Part shown: positions 27,801 to 37,120 of the stretch, piece by piece
Layout: every line of letters starts with the position of its first letter
Position numbering within the stretch: the first letter of the stretch is position 1
NCBI RefSeq assembly: GCF_001949145.1
Contig: NW_019091539.1
Location: 670,879 to 734,878, forward strand
Length of the DNA: 64,000 bases
Direction: 5' to 3'
DNA from: Acanthaster planci
Lineage: Eukaryota; Echinodermata; Asteroidea; Valvatida; Acanthasteridae
The notes under the pieces: generated by a model
Told to the model about the DNA's origin: nothing
The model's database searches: none
Seen by the model: the letters and a program-made list of their open reading frames with translations, nothing else
Program-made: the position numbers and the translations under genes

Positions 27801-30800
27801 ACCACTTTGGAAATATTTTGGCGAATCTTACACACCGCAACAGGAAAGTATCCACTTTCTTCGTGGAACCCTGCAGTGAGATCTTCGTATCCAACAGAAA
27901 ATATTCAAGTGAGATGGAACCGTGATTTCCTTCCGCACAGTCAGACTTTGTTACAGCACCAATACTGCTGAAACAGTAGCCATCTGAATGCTATAGGGCA
28001 CAGATTCCATCGTAGCGCGTCGCCCTGTACCCATAAAATGAAGCCCTGTTGATGCTAGCTAATAAACAAGAATACGAAAAATAGTTTCGTGGGAGAATTG
28101 TTGCTTTAGTTTTATGCCTGGCTACATGTAACCAAAAGTTTTAACAAGTGGTTGACCGTCAACGGTCTTTTTTGAAAGTCGTCTTTTGCAATGTAAGTCG
28201 TTGTTATGTTATTCAGTTGGTATCTTAAGCATGTAAGACGGGAAATAGCGATGGATAATTGTTTCTACAATCGATTGTCTGAGAAGCATATTTAGGGTGA
28301 AAGTGCGGGGTGAGGCAAAAAGTACATTTTTCCCTGAAAAGATTGCTNNNNNNNNNNNNNNNNNNNNNNNNNNNNNNNNNNNNNNNNNNNNNNNNNNNNN
28401 NNNNNNNNNNNNNNNNNNNNNNNNNNNNNNNNNNNNNNNNNNNNNNNNNNNNNNNNNNNNNNNNNNNNNNNNNNNNNNNNNNNNNNNNNNNNNNNNNNNN
28501 NNNNNNNNNNNNNNNNNNNNNNNNNNNNNNNNNNNNNNNNNNNNNNNNNNNNNNNNNNNNNNNNNNNNNNNNNNNNNNNNNNNNNNNNNNNNNNNNNNNN
28601 NNNNNNNNNNNNNNNNNNNNNNNNNNNNNNNNNNNNNNNNNNNNNNNNNNNNNNNNNNNNNNNNNNNNNNNNNNNNNNNNNNNNNNNNNNNNNNNNNNNN
28701 NNAATGGGAGGAGCTACTTACTGCGTTTCTAAACTGCTGGCGCTTTCAAAGTCCTCTAAAAAATGTGCAACATATCTCCTCGCTGGATACTCATGGAGTT
28801 TTATCCAGTTTTATTATAATTGTTTCAGTTAGTTTAGTATTTCTTTTGAATCGTGAGAAGAAAGTAGACTTAACTTGCCCTTCCAGATATATACCGGTAT
28901 GTAAGCCACTTTAACAGTTTAAATAAACCTCTGACAGCTGGAGGTATTCGGGTTTCGCGGTTTTAATAAAGTGACGCTATCTGCTAAAGTAAACAAACAC
29001 CCACCACAGTTTGTAAACCGCCGTCGTAAAAAAATCCTGAAGATCCCATAAAAGTTGTATACCAACATTCCGTCATGTGTACTGAGGGCGCGGGAGGGTT
29101 GGAAAGAACATCGTCTCCTTTACTGACAAAATATCCTCAAGGAAAAAATTTATTGTTTTTTCGGGGGATTACGGGCGACTGGAGCGGGCATGGCTCTGTA
29201 AACAGGCACAGTAACGGGAAGTGTTCCGCAGTCTCGCACCGGCGTCTCACACTGCGACGCCCCATCATTTTCGAAAAACCTCCGACAGCAAAGAAATGTC
29301 AACGTTCGCTCCCGAAGCTTCAGATGTGCTCCAACCTCTCGGCATTCGAAGTTCAAGGAGTTTACATGCACTGCACTCTTCGAACTTGTCCATTAAAACT
29401 ATGATATTTGTTCAGTGTCAATTTAAGAGAGTGCACACAAACGCCATGTGGTATTACAGCGGAGAGAGACAGTGCATCAAAACAAGCCGAGCGCATCAAA
29501 AAAGCCGCCGGAAAACACTCGACGCACATGTACATGTATATGCTTTCTGGGAGCATGCCATTGATTAATTCAATGTTGAAGGCCGATTCTATTTTTCCAA
29601 AATATAAACCAGTCCCGCCACTTTATTACCTCCACTACACTGTCTGTCTATCAAACACACACCCTAAGTTCTGTAAGTTTTGCTGTAATCGAGGGTTTCT
29701 GGGAAGAGGAACTTGCAATGCATGGATCTCTGAAAAGGCGCTGTTACTTCTTATGTTCGCAAAATGGAGAAAATCCATGGCAAAGTACTGTAGGCCCTAC
29801 GCGTCCTACTCCAAGGTCATCCAGGTTGTTTTTCTGTCAGGAAATGTGCACATAGGTAATGAGCGAACAGTTATGACATCCATTGTCTCGAACGGACGAG
29901 GAGAAAGCAGTTTCATTTCCTCGTTTCATTTCACCTGATATTTCCAGTGGTAAGACGTGTCCAAGGAGTTTATTTACATTTGAAAAAACATAATGGTTCT
30001 TTTCTAAGGCAAGGTGTGCCGTCTTTTGAATGTTGGGAATTCTGGCAATACTAATCAAATCTAAAAGGCAATGCAGTGCGTGATTGTGGGTCGGGCATAA
30101 TTTCCATATCTTCGCTAAGGTTGTGCAAACAAAGGTTATAATAATCCATGGCTCGAAACCACATTCTTCCTATTTGTTGTTAAACAGCAGGCTAAAATCG
30201 TGCGTTGGGATAGCAAATATTTGGAAGGAAATGAAGTACAACATTTCATCAGCGCATTCCGTCTCACGGAAGTTACATGTACAACCAAACTCGGCAACTG
30301 ACTCAATTTTTGTAGCAATTTATCTTTAAATTTTACATTATATACACGATGAGAGTATTTTTATGACTTGTTAATTTCTATCGATTTCATTAACTTTAAA
30401 CATTTGTGTAACGGCAGCCGTAAATCGCATTGATCATTGCAAAAAATGCCCTAAAATGACATTGACAATTAATTAAAAATTACAGAGAATGCATCCGATG
30501 ACTCACTAAGGGGTCCTTACCGTGACAATCATGCAGATAGTTCTTCTCATCCGGGTTAATGAGGGGCCAACAGTGAAACGGGGAGTTGTCTAATTCATGC
30601 CACGCCCGCACACGGCTGAACGACACCTGTTCGGAAGAGACAGAGGAGGCAATAATTGACGAAGTCAGGGCCGCAGGTGTCTGGAGATCGTTAACAGTTT
30701 CTGAACACAGGTGCAGGACTCCAAAGAAGCAGGGGAGACGGGAGACATGTCAGCCTTGACCGAGACATTTCAGCCTGGGCCGCTTTTTTGATTTAATAGC

Positions 30801-31287
30801 CGCGTCCCGAGTCCTTGGGCTTCGCGTGCTGAACGTGTATTTCTCACTGCCAGGCTTCAAAATCTTGATCTTTTAGTTTTATGCCACATTAGAGAGCGGG
30901 TTCCATGTGCTTGCTAGGGTGGGTGACTATTCCTACGTTCGAAGCTACTTTCTGGATAAAGAAACACCCCCTCCCTCCGTTTTATTGCTCTTTCAACTTC
31001 TGTGACATCATCCATTTGCATCCAAAGCATAATTAGATAAAACACTTCAGAACACATCTATTCTACATAGAGCAAAAAAAAAAATCCCACAACACCAATT
31101 AACCACGACAACACTTTAGCGGGGAAATGGACCAGCTCTGACTTCGCCACCTTTCGCGATCATCAATCATTCTTGACGACCGCACGCGACGCGTCCTACA
31201 CCCCGCAACCGCTGCAGCAAGCCCTAGAAAATAACTCACCAGAATCAGTAGCGAAATAAGGAGACTGCCCCTCTCCGGTGGAACCAT
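6747..31287 (-). CDS. Unidentified secreted or membrane protein with cysteine-rich ectodomain (5 exons seen, 3' end outside window)
   Basis: Five minus-strand exons (31287-31240, 30626-30521, 26673-26606, 14286-14115, 6864-6747) each have an AG acceptor and GT donor. Junctions 1-2 (phase 0), 2-3 (phase 1) and 4-5 (phase 2) match. Exon 3 ends in phase 0 while exon 4 needs phase 1, so at least one exon is missing between them. The start is supported by an in-frame TAG 15 bases upstream and a G at -3 and +4. The protein begins with a hydrophobic signal peptide (about residues 9-19, cleavage likely after VRA at residue 24). A Cys-rich stretch follows (Cys 35, 50, 64, 67, 69), then a beta-sandwich-like exon with two N-glycosylation sequons, then a second Cys-rich stretch. 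No transmembrane segment is visible before the window ends. I do not recognise the family. Joining all five into one gene is inference from phase, strand and shared extracellular character. Confidence 0.6.
8131..8405. mobile_element. MITE-like element with 18-bp terminal inverted repeats
   Basis: The termini GGGTGCGTTCGATTAGCT and AGCTAATCGAACGCACCC are perfect inverted repeats 275 bases apart. Just inside the left end the same arm recurs inverted (GAGGCTAATCGAACGC), making a subterminal hairpin. A further CGAACGC-type subterminal motif lies near 8350. It is non-coding. The GGGTGCGTTCG-type end resembles DNA-transposon MITEs, but I cannot fix the superfamily because no clear target duplication is visible. 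Confidence 0.7.
9339..9760 (+). pseudogene. Degenerate THAP-domain exon (left arm)
   Basis: ATG at 9339 opens MVLVNCCVPLCLSS, giving the C-x3-C of a THAP finger, and CSLHF supplies the C-x2-H half about 50 residues later. VPDPTIFP resembles the AVPTIF-type box that ends THAP domains. The frame is broken by a run of seven T near 9405 and by a TGA in CCGTGAGAAATAAGG. After the domain the frame stays open with a Ser/Gln-rich stretch up to TATGCAG|GTAAGC at about 9768, which may have been a donor. THAP domains are DNA-binding modules of transposases and derived regulators. This copy cannot encode an intact one. Confidence 0.6.
9990..10312 (-). pseudogene. Degenerate THAP-domain exon (right arm, inverted copy)
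   Basis: On the minus strand the same exon reads MVHVNCRVPLCLSSTQ, with stops at GGATAA and CCGTGA, then CSLHFVGGDKTYHVPDPTIF. The second Cys of the CC pair is Arg here. The sequence continues past a donor-like GGACAG|GTGAGT. The TGA is shared with the left arm, so the exon was probably already broken before the duplication. Confidence 0.6.
14115..14286 (-). CDS. Exon 4: predicted extracellular beta-sandwich segment with two sequons
   Basis: The acceptor GCATCTACAG and donor CTGAA|GTAAGT bound a 172-base exon open in one frame. It begins LTMAWLADPPLEVRSADNF and includes NFT and NDT glycosylation sequons. The alternating hydrophobic pattern after a PP turn resembles an Ig-like or fibronectin-like strand arrangement, but the family was not recognised. 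Local GC and codon use are clearly higher than in the flanking intron. The exon needs phase 1 on its 5' side and ends in phase 2. Confidence 0.7.
16168..16389. mobile_element. MITE-like inverted-repeat element (about 222 bp)
   Basis: The left end GGGTAATTCCAGAAATTAGG and the right end CCTAATTTCTAAAATTATCC are inverted repeats of about 25 bases with a small indel. The interior is AT-rich and non-coding. A similar single end (GGGTAATTATAGAAATTAGA) occurs at about 51213. Confidence 0.5.
16829..17196 (+). repeat. Tandem, partly overlapping copies of a C-rich repeat
   Basis: Related blocks recur within the segment: AACACAAAGGCGGGG and AACACAAAGGTGGGG, CCCAATCCCTATACACA and TCCAATCCCTATACACA, and GGGGTACCCCC twice. 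An inverted copy lies at 18128-18318. An ambiguous base is present at 16822. There is no coding evidence. Confidence 0.65.
18128..18318 (-). repeat. Inverted copy of the 17006-17196 repeat
   Basis: Read on the minus strand it matches 17006-17196 closely: CTATACCCAGCAAGAAATGAG, then GGGGTACCCCC, then TGTCTGAAAGGAATTCCCCA. The pair forms a foldback with about 190-base arms and a 930-base spacer. Confidence 0.65.
22918..23094. mobile_element. MITE-like foldback element, copy 2
   Basis: Same family as 1731-1917: left end AACACGGGCGTTTCACAATA, right end TATTGTGAATCGCCCGTATT. The arms include AAGAGTTTGCAACG with CGTTGCAAACTCTTGG, and CCAATCACAA with TTGTGATTGG. Copy 2 is the better preserved palindrome. 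Confidence 0.75.
26606..26673 (-). CDS. Probable exon 3: cysteine-rich segment
   Basis: The acceptor CTTCTCTTAG and donor ACA|GTAAGT bound 68 bases. They accept phase 1 from exon 2 and give AETLIKMSDTFVCLKCACEE followed by RNT. The CxxCxC cluster suits an extracellular disulfide module. Assignment rests on splice sites, phase and cysteine content only. Confidence 0.4.
28348..28702. other. Assembly gap of 355 N
   Basis: A run of N lies within the intron between exons 2 and 3 of the unidentified gene. Open frames that cross it are artefacts of N translation. Confidence 0.99.
30521..30626 (-). CDS. Exon 2: end of signal peptide and start of mature ectodomain
   Basis: The acceptor TTCCGAACAG is followed by VSFSRVRAWHELDNSPFHCW and ends CAC G|GTAAGG (phase 1). 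Joined to exon 1 it completes a plausible signal peptide with small residues before the predicted cut (VRA|WHE). Contains Cys 35 and Cys 50 of the joined protein. Confidence 0.65.
31240..31287 (-). CDS. Exon 1 coding part: signal peptide start
   Basis: ATG at 31287 opens MVPPERGSLLISLLIL, ending at donor CTG|GTGAGT in phase 0. In-frame TAG lies 15 bases upstream. Reading through the donor gives a further 46 residues of arginine-rich sequence before a stop, which looks like intron. Confidence 0.7.
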
Positions 31288-34200
31288 GACCCTTCGTGGC
31301 TAACTGCATACATACGGCACAGGTTCACAAAATACCACGACAACCGTAAAAAAACCCTTTGGTGTCGAGGTTCAAGCTGCGTACAGAAACCAACAAATGA
31401 AAAGGCGCACGTCAAAGCTGACTGCGTCTTCTGGAAGGTAACGAGGTTTCAATTGAAGGCGACCCTCAAGTGCTAGCTGGAATACTACTCTCTCCTCCTT
31501 CACCAGATCAACTCAGAATTACTTCCAGCTCAACTCGGTTTTATATTCCTGACCTCTGCTGCTCTTTCCTTGCGATCGATGTCGTATTGTTCCCTGTTTG
31601 TGTTACACGAATGGTAAGCTGATTTCAGGTGTGATGCATCGACACTAATGCCTCACAACACACCACCAGGCGAATTGCCAACAACAAAAGGCAGATTTTT
31701 CCACCACGAGAGTGTAAATTTTCACCGCGCGCTGGGGAGCATTCCGGTGGGTGACATCAATGACACTACTCCCATTGTGCAGCCTGACAATTCCCAGTGA
31801 TTACATCCACTATGCTCGAAGATTGTGAGGAGCTGCGATTAGTGATTTTCAAATTTGCCCTCTCCTCTCGGCTTGCTTTCCCTCGTCTGAACGATTTTGT
31901 GGCGAACGCTCTGCTCTGTTGCTTCCACCGACTCGTCACTGCGAATGACTACAGTGACGCGGCGAGAGAGTGGATCAGGAGTATGCGCTGAGTGATTCTT
32001 GGGGTTTGTAGTCACCGAGCGATCTCGCCTTGCAACCAACCCTCTCGTCTGGCATCCACTGCACCGGTCTGGTGACCTTCCACGGTCTTTGTGGTTCATA
32101 ATGTGGGGGGAGGAAAGGAGCTATGGGCGTATCAAATGATCTGAGCTCTCACGGTTTGTTGAACGTGTAATGAGTAGGAACAACAGCCTGAAAGGATTCT
32201 GTCTTTTCAAACAAAACTCAGGAAAATATCGCTTTACAACAAGGAAGAAATGAATAATTCAGTGATGAATATAGTTTTGGACTAGCAGTATCAACACAGA
32301 TATTTCGAAATGGGCAAGCTCGAAGTCTCATATTGGTGTGTATGTGCTTGTTTGTTTTGTTTGTGTCGTGCTTTTTACTAGCTTTGTTTTTGCGAGAAAC
32401 AATTGAGTGGCGAAAATCTGAGCTTTGACGTGAAGCAGCCAGGGAAATGCCCAAAAGCTAAACACGGGGGGGGGTGCCCAAGACCATCGTCACTACTGAA
32501 TGCAAAATGGACGTGCTGGCATCTTTAATGGAGGTATATTGAGGACGGGCTATGTGCGTCCTAATTAACAAGGAATAGGAGCATAACTCATAATTACCAT
32601 AAAGTCACTGAGGTTGAAATAACAAGCTACGATGACACAGACGTTCAGCATTTAGGCCCTCTTCCATTTAATTAATGTAGGGAGTTTTCCCCATGGGGTG
32701 ACGATCTTTTCAATTCGAATTTCTCCATTGACTTCTCTGAAGCGGCAAAGATTCCCTTTGAAGGCGGAGTGCTGAGGCAGTGAGACCAGGTTTTATTGCA
32801 GGGGTTGTTTATGTTACCTGCAGGTATGCGGATACTTGCAGAATGAGAACCAGCTTCAGTTTTTGGTAATTTGAAGGGGGGGTCGACGTGAGATGGCGAG
32901 GCCTGGACGACAGCAGGGGGAACGGCTTTTTACAAGGAAGAAAGACTTGGGTATAGTTGTAGGGGGTCGGTATGATCAAAATCCTTTGGAGGAGGGGAAA
33001 TTCAAACGCACTCCATTTGCCAGGGAACGATCACACTTCCGCATAGTGCGTCTGCAGAGGTCAGACGGTTGCAAGTTGGAGGCCGTGCAGGTTGGTAAAT
33101 AGGCCCCAAATCACCTGCGCGGACCGAATCACGATTTGTATAAATCCTATGGGAGCATTTTAATGGCGCGCACAGTGGCTAGTTTGTAAAAAGAATATTG
33201 AAAAAATACAAACCAATTTCTTAAAATAATGGACAAAACAGGGGCCCCAAATGCCCTATTTTGCAATGGAACGTAGGTATAAACTTGCAAAGTGGTGATG
33301 GTTATAAAGCCACCAAAAATTGAAAGGAAACTCAAATATGATGAAATGAGCTTTTATTTGATTTGTGTCTTGAACAGCCGAGAGACCTGTGAGTATTTTC
33401 CTGATGTTTGAAAGTGGGAGTATTTATCATTGTTATCCATGGTAGCTTATTGACTGGTCTGCAATATGCAGACTCCGACCAAGGGTATTAGGAGGGCGCC
33501 CCCATCACAACGACGGGTCCCTTTTTCGGATAGCCGTTTAATGATGCGGTAATGATGCGTGACAGTGGTATGTAACTGTGGGGGTGATCTTGGCATTGCC
33601 GAGACTAACGGTGTTGAACGTGATGAAGAGGCGAGACGACCGAATCCATGAATAAAAGACCTACAAGCGTCTTCCCACTAAGAAAAGTACAGCCTACCTC
33701 AATTTCGGCCTCTCGGAGACGGCAATTGACGCGCCTGCCGTGCCAGGGATGTGCGAAAGGAGGGCTTCACTGGTTTATTTTCCAACATTGCATCCTCTGG
33801 GTGCAAAATCCGGGCGCCTGCCATCTCCAAGAGCCGTTCTGATGATGACGTCACTGCTGGTATTCCTTTGCCCTACACGTTGACAAAATGAGAGCTTGAG
33901 AAAAAGGGCCAAAGAGGGTTAGATGTCCACTGGTCTCTACAAATTTACCCATCTACAATTAAAAACCCCCAAAAGTGTGGGGATTGAAATGAGGGGTTCA
34001 AAGCTCCTGTCGATTCCCTCATTTTGTGCATCTTTCTGCAGCAGGACTCCCTTGTACATCCAAACATAAGACTCTTCTATGCATGTCAACAACCCTATCC
34101 CTCCACCGATGAAATCGCCATTTGCCCATTTTCCACACCTTGCATTTTTTTTTTACATTGGATGGAACATTACATTTTTTTTGCTCGCTGAACGGCTGCC

Positions 34201-36987
34201 CTTTTTTAACCACAGTGCAGTTCTGGTAAACACACCATAACTTTCAGCCCCCGTCGTTTGGAATTGCCGGGGTGCTCTATTATTTAGTATTAATCTAACC
34301 TGAGTGTAAAATTAATGAATGCCATCTTTGAGATCTATGATAAAAGGAACATCAGCATGCTGTACCTGACGAGGCAGGATCTGGATGCTAATAGGCATAA
34401 CATTATATCTTTTACTCTTCTCTTCAAGCACGTAGGCCTATTATGGGGCGGTGCGGAGAGAAAAGACTGATTGGTTTTTTAACAAGAATGTTCACTTTAT
34501 TACTTCATTCAATCGCTGTGGATTTTAGTGGAAGGAAAGATAACCTGGGCATATATAAATGCTAAAAATAGAGAAAAAAAGTCGGGCTCAGATTGTCCAC
34601 TTTAATACCGCATTCCCTATGAACAGAGGCTAATTATGCGATTTTGAAGTCTTTTCATAAACCATCAATATATATTAATTATCCATGTATAACGATGATT
34701 TCGGCGCCATCTTGTCGAAAAAACAACAATAAATTTACATAATTGGCAATGATGGAAACGAATGTTGTTAAAAATGAATTAAAATTTTTTTTAAAAAATT
34801 GTCGAACGGCCTATTATTAACAATTTACGAACAATTCCCTATTTGATCTTCAAAACGCACTCTGTTCTCCCACGATGGACGTGTGTAATGAACAACAGAA
34901 ATGTTTTGTCGCTGTAGAATTAATTGGTCGGGACTGAATATGTACATTAAATTAACGTAAAGACGACTCTACAGAAACGCGACGCCAGAGACAATGATAG
35001 CCCACGCAATGCACAGCATTATGAAACATGCCAGAGCGTTTATTCAGCCACTATCAGAACAGTTTCAATTAATCAGTTAATTAAAACACATCCGCACAGC
35101 GACTGTACAGGGATGTGTACAGTGCAGCGCCGAGGAATCTTGCCACAGTAAACAAAACGGTTTTCATATTGCCCTGAGTTTAGACAGATGCATGCATGGA
35201 AAATACCATGAGAAAATTAATAAATTTCTGACAAAAATAAGTACTTTTTTCCACTGGACCAAAATTTAGCGGGAATGGAATTTTTGTTGTGCCCCCTTAT
35301 TTAGCAAAACCGGAAGGCTTCACTATGTCTATTGATGAATTCGTAGGGTTATTGCTGTTATAAAAAATATTGAGTAGGGGTTGCTGGTCCCACAAGGCTG
35401 ACGCATTTGCCAATCCTGCAGCCAACCCTTACTGATCGTTTGCCCAAATTTCTGAAAACAATTTCTCGCTAATTCTAGCAAGTGGACTATTTCCTGCCAT
35501 AGGGACATGTTCAAAATCCTTTTAATCTTAACTTTTGAAATATCTTCCTTTAGTTAATTTAGGGATTTTTCTTTTATGGATGACGTGGATTTCAATACGA
35601 AGGATTACTGAAAAAGATTGCAGTGAAAGATTCAATTTAGTTTTGTCCTGCTCTCTACTTGCGTAGAACAAAAATATGTTTCAAGAGGGATACCGGGGTA
35701 GTGCCTCTGGTCTTTTGAAATGGATTTGAAAAGCCACTATTTATTTCTAAAATATTCATTTAGATGAAGTGTGCTTCAACATCTGTTTTGCTACATAAGA
35801 AATGTGGCGTACCTACTTAAGACAAAATGCAGTCAACATCTGTGCCCAATTCCTATTTTAATAGCATTTTTGTCCAGGAGCTACTTCAGTGTTGCCATCT
35901 TCATCCTAACTAATTGTGGAAGAATAAAGCGAGCATTATCACTGAACACATCAGCTTACTATATATAGTATGACATAAATTTCCCAACGCAATAAAAAGT
36001 CTTACAATAAACAATAATTTTATTTTAATGAAATCTGACATGCTGAACTTGCAAGAGGGGATGCTCCCATGCACGAGGCGTCTAGTGTCCTCTGAAGACT
36101 GGCAGCAAAATCATTTTTCATTGGAAAGTACATAGTATATCCCCAGAACAATGTGTCATTAAGAAAACAAAAAGCCCTCAAGAGGCCTCTGTATGCCGCC
36201 CTCAACGTCTGAATGTGCTGAAGAAGGTTTATGATTGACTTTTTCGTGCCCATGTTAAGACAAAAGCACCGTCAAATCGTGGCATCGAACGAAACATTTT
36301 GGACCTCATCACAACAATCCACTCAGTGATCCTGGTTTGGAAACGTATTTTTACTCAAAAAAGTTGGTATTTTGCAAGAGTGACAAAGCCAAATTTTAAA
36401 AAACGTTTTTTGAAAATTAGTGAAAAATACCTTCCAAGAAATTTTGCCATACAGTAATACATAGTACGTAGGATGGCGGGGCTGTCTCATTTTAAGGGTA
36501 AGTCTTAGAAGCTTCGCTTAGGGCGCGGCCTTTACTGATAATCTGTCAGCCCCTGAGCCAGTTGATATAATACGGGATCGGGATGATCAGCAAGATAACT
36601 TTTTGATGGCTGTTTGCAGGCTTTATTACCCCCCCCCCCAAGTTCAACTGACAATGTCACAAAAACCTGCATTTCAATGGTCAAAAGTGACTAAAAGAAA
36701 TGGTCCGAGTTTGTTTTTGTCAATAGAGGGCGTTGTGTACTGTGTAAGACTGTAGGTCAAAGTTTAGGGGTGTACCCTATCGCTCCACAATAATACAATC
36801 CCCTTGGCAAAGGGAATTTAAACGGTTGTGAAGCTTTAATTGGGAATTTCCCTCCAGTATGTGGAACTTTTGTCACGCTTAACCACGTGCCTCTGGTGAA
36901 ATAGTCTTCATTTAATGCTCATACAGGCATGTGGAATGAAATTGCAGGGTTTTCCAGCTGATAGTTGGCTAAAGATCGGCTAGCAAG
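31288..36987. other. Intergenic region between divergent genes, holding both promoters
   Basis: About 5.7 kb between the ATG of the unidentified minus-strand gene and the ATG of the plus-strand PLEKHJ1-like gene. It must include both 5' UTRs and promoters, but I see no convincing core element. AT-rich stretches (34.2-36.0 kb) and isolated homopolymers occur. No open frame here looks coding. Confidence 0.6.
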
Positions 36988-37120
36988 ATGAGATATTCTG
37001 AACAAGAACTGTATCGCATGGCTTGTTCGGCCGCGACGGAAGCTACCATGCAAGGGCGGCTATTGTACAAAGGGATACAGCAGGGCAAACTACGAACTGT
37101 CCGTGAATTACAGGGCCAGG
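36988..37120 (+). CDS. PLEKHJ1: PLEKHJ1-like exon 1
   Basis: Encodes 44 residues beginning MRYSEQELYRMAC and including GRLLYKG, the first PH strand. Ends GGCCAGG|GTAAGG in phase 1. Human PLEKHJ1 also begins MRYNEKEL. Confidence 0.85.

Noticed and set aside
28297-28914. Long plus-strand frame over the N run
   Set aside because: Openness comes from untranslated N; the flanking residues show no coding character.
29408-29938. 176-codon plus-strand open frame
   Set aside because: No motif or homology recognised and no matching splice or promoter context.
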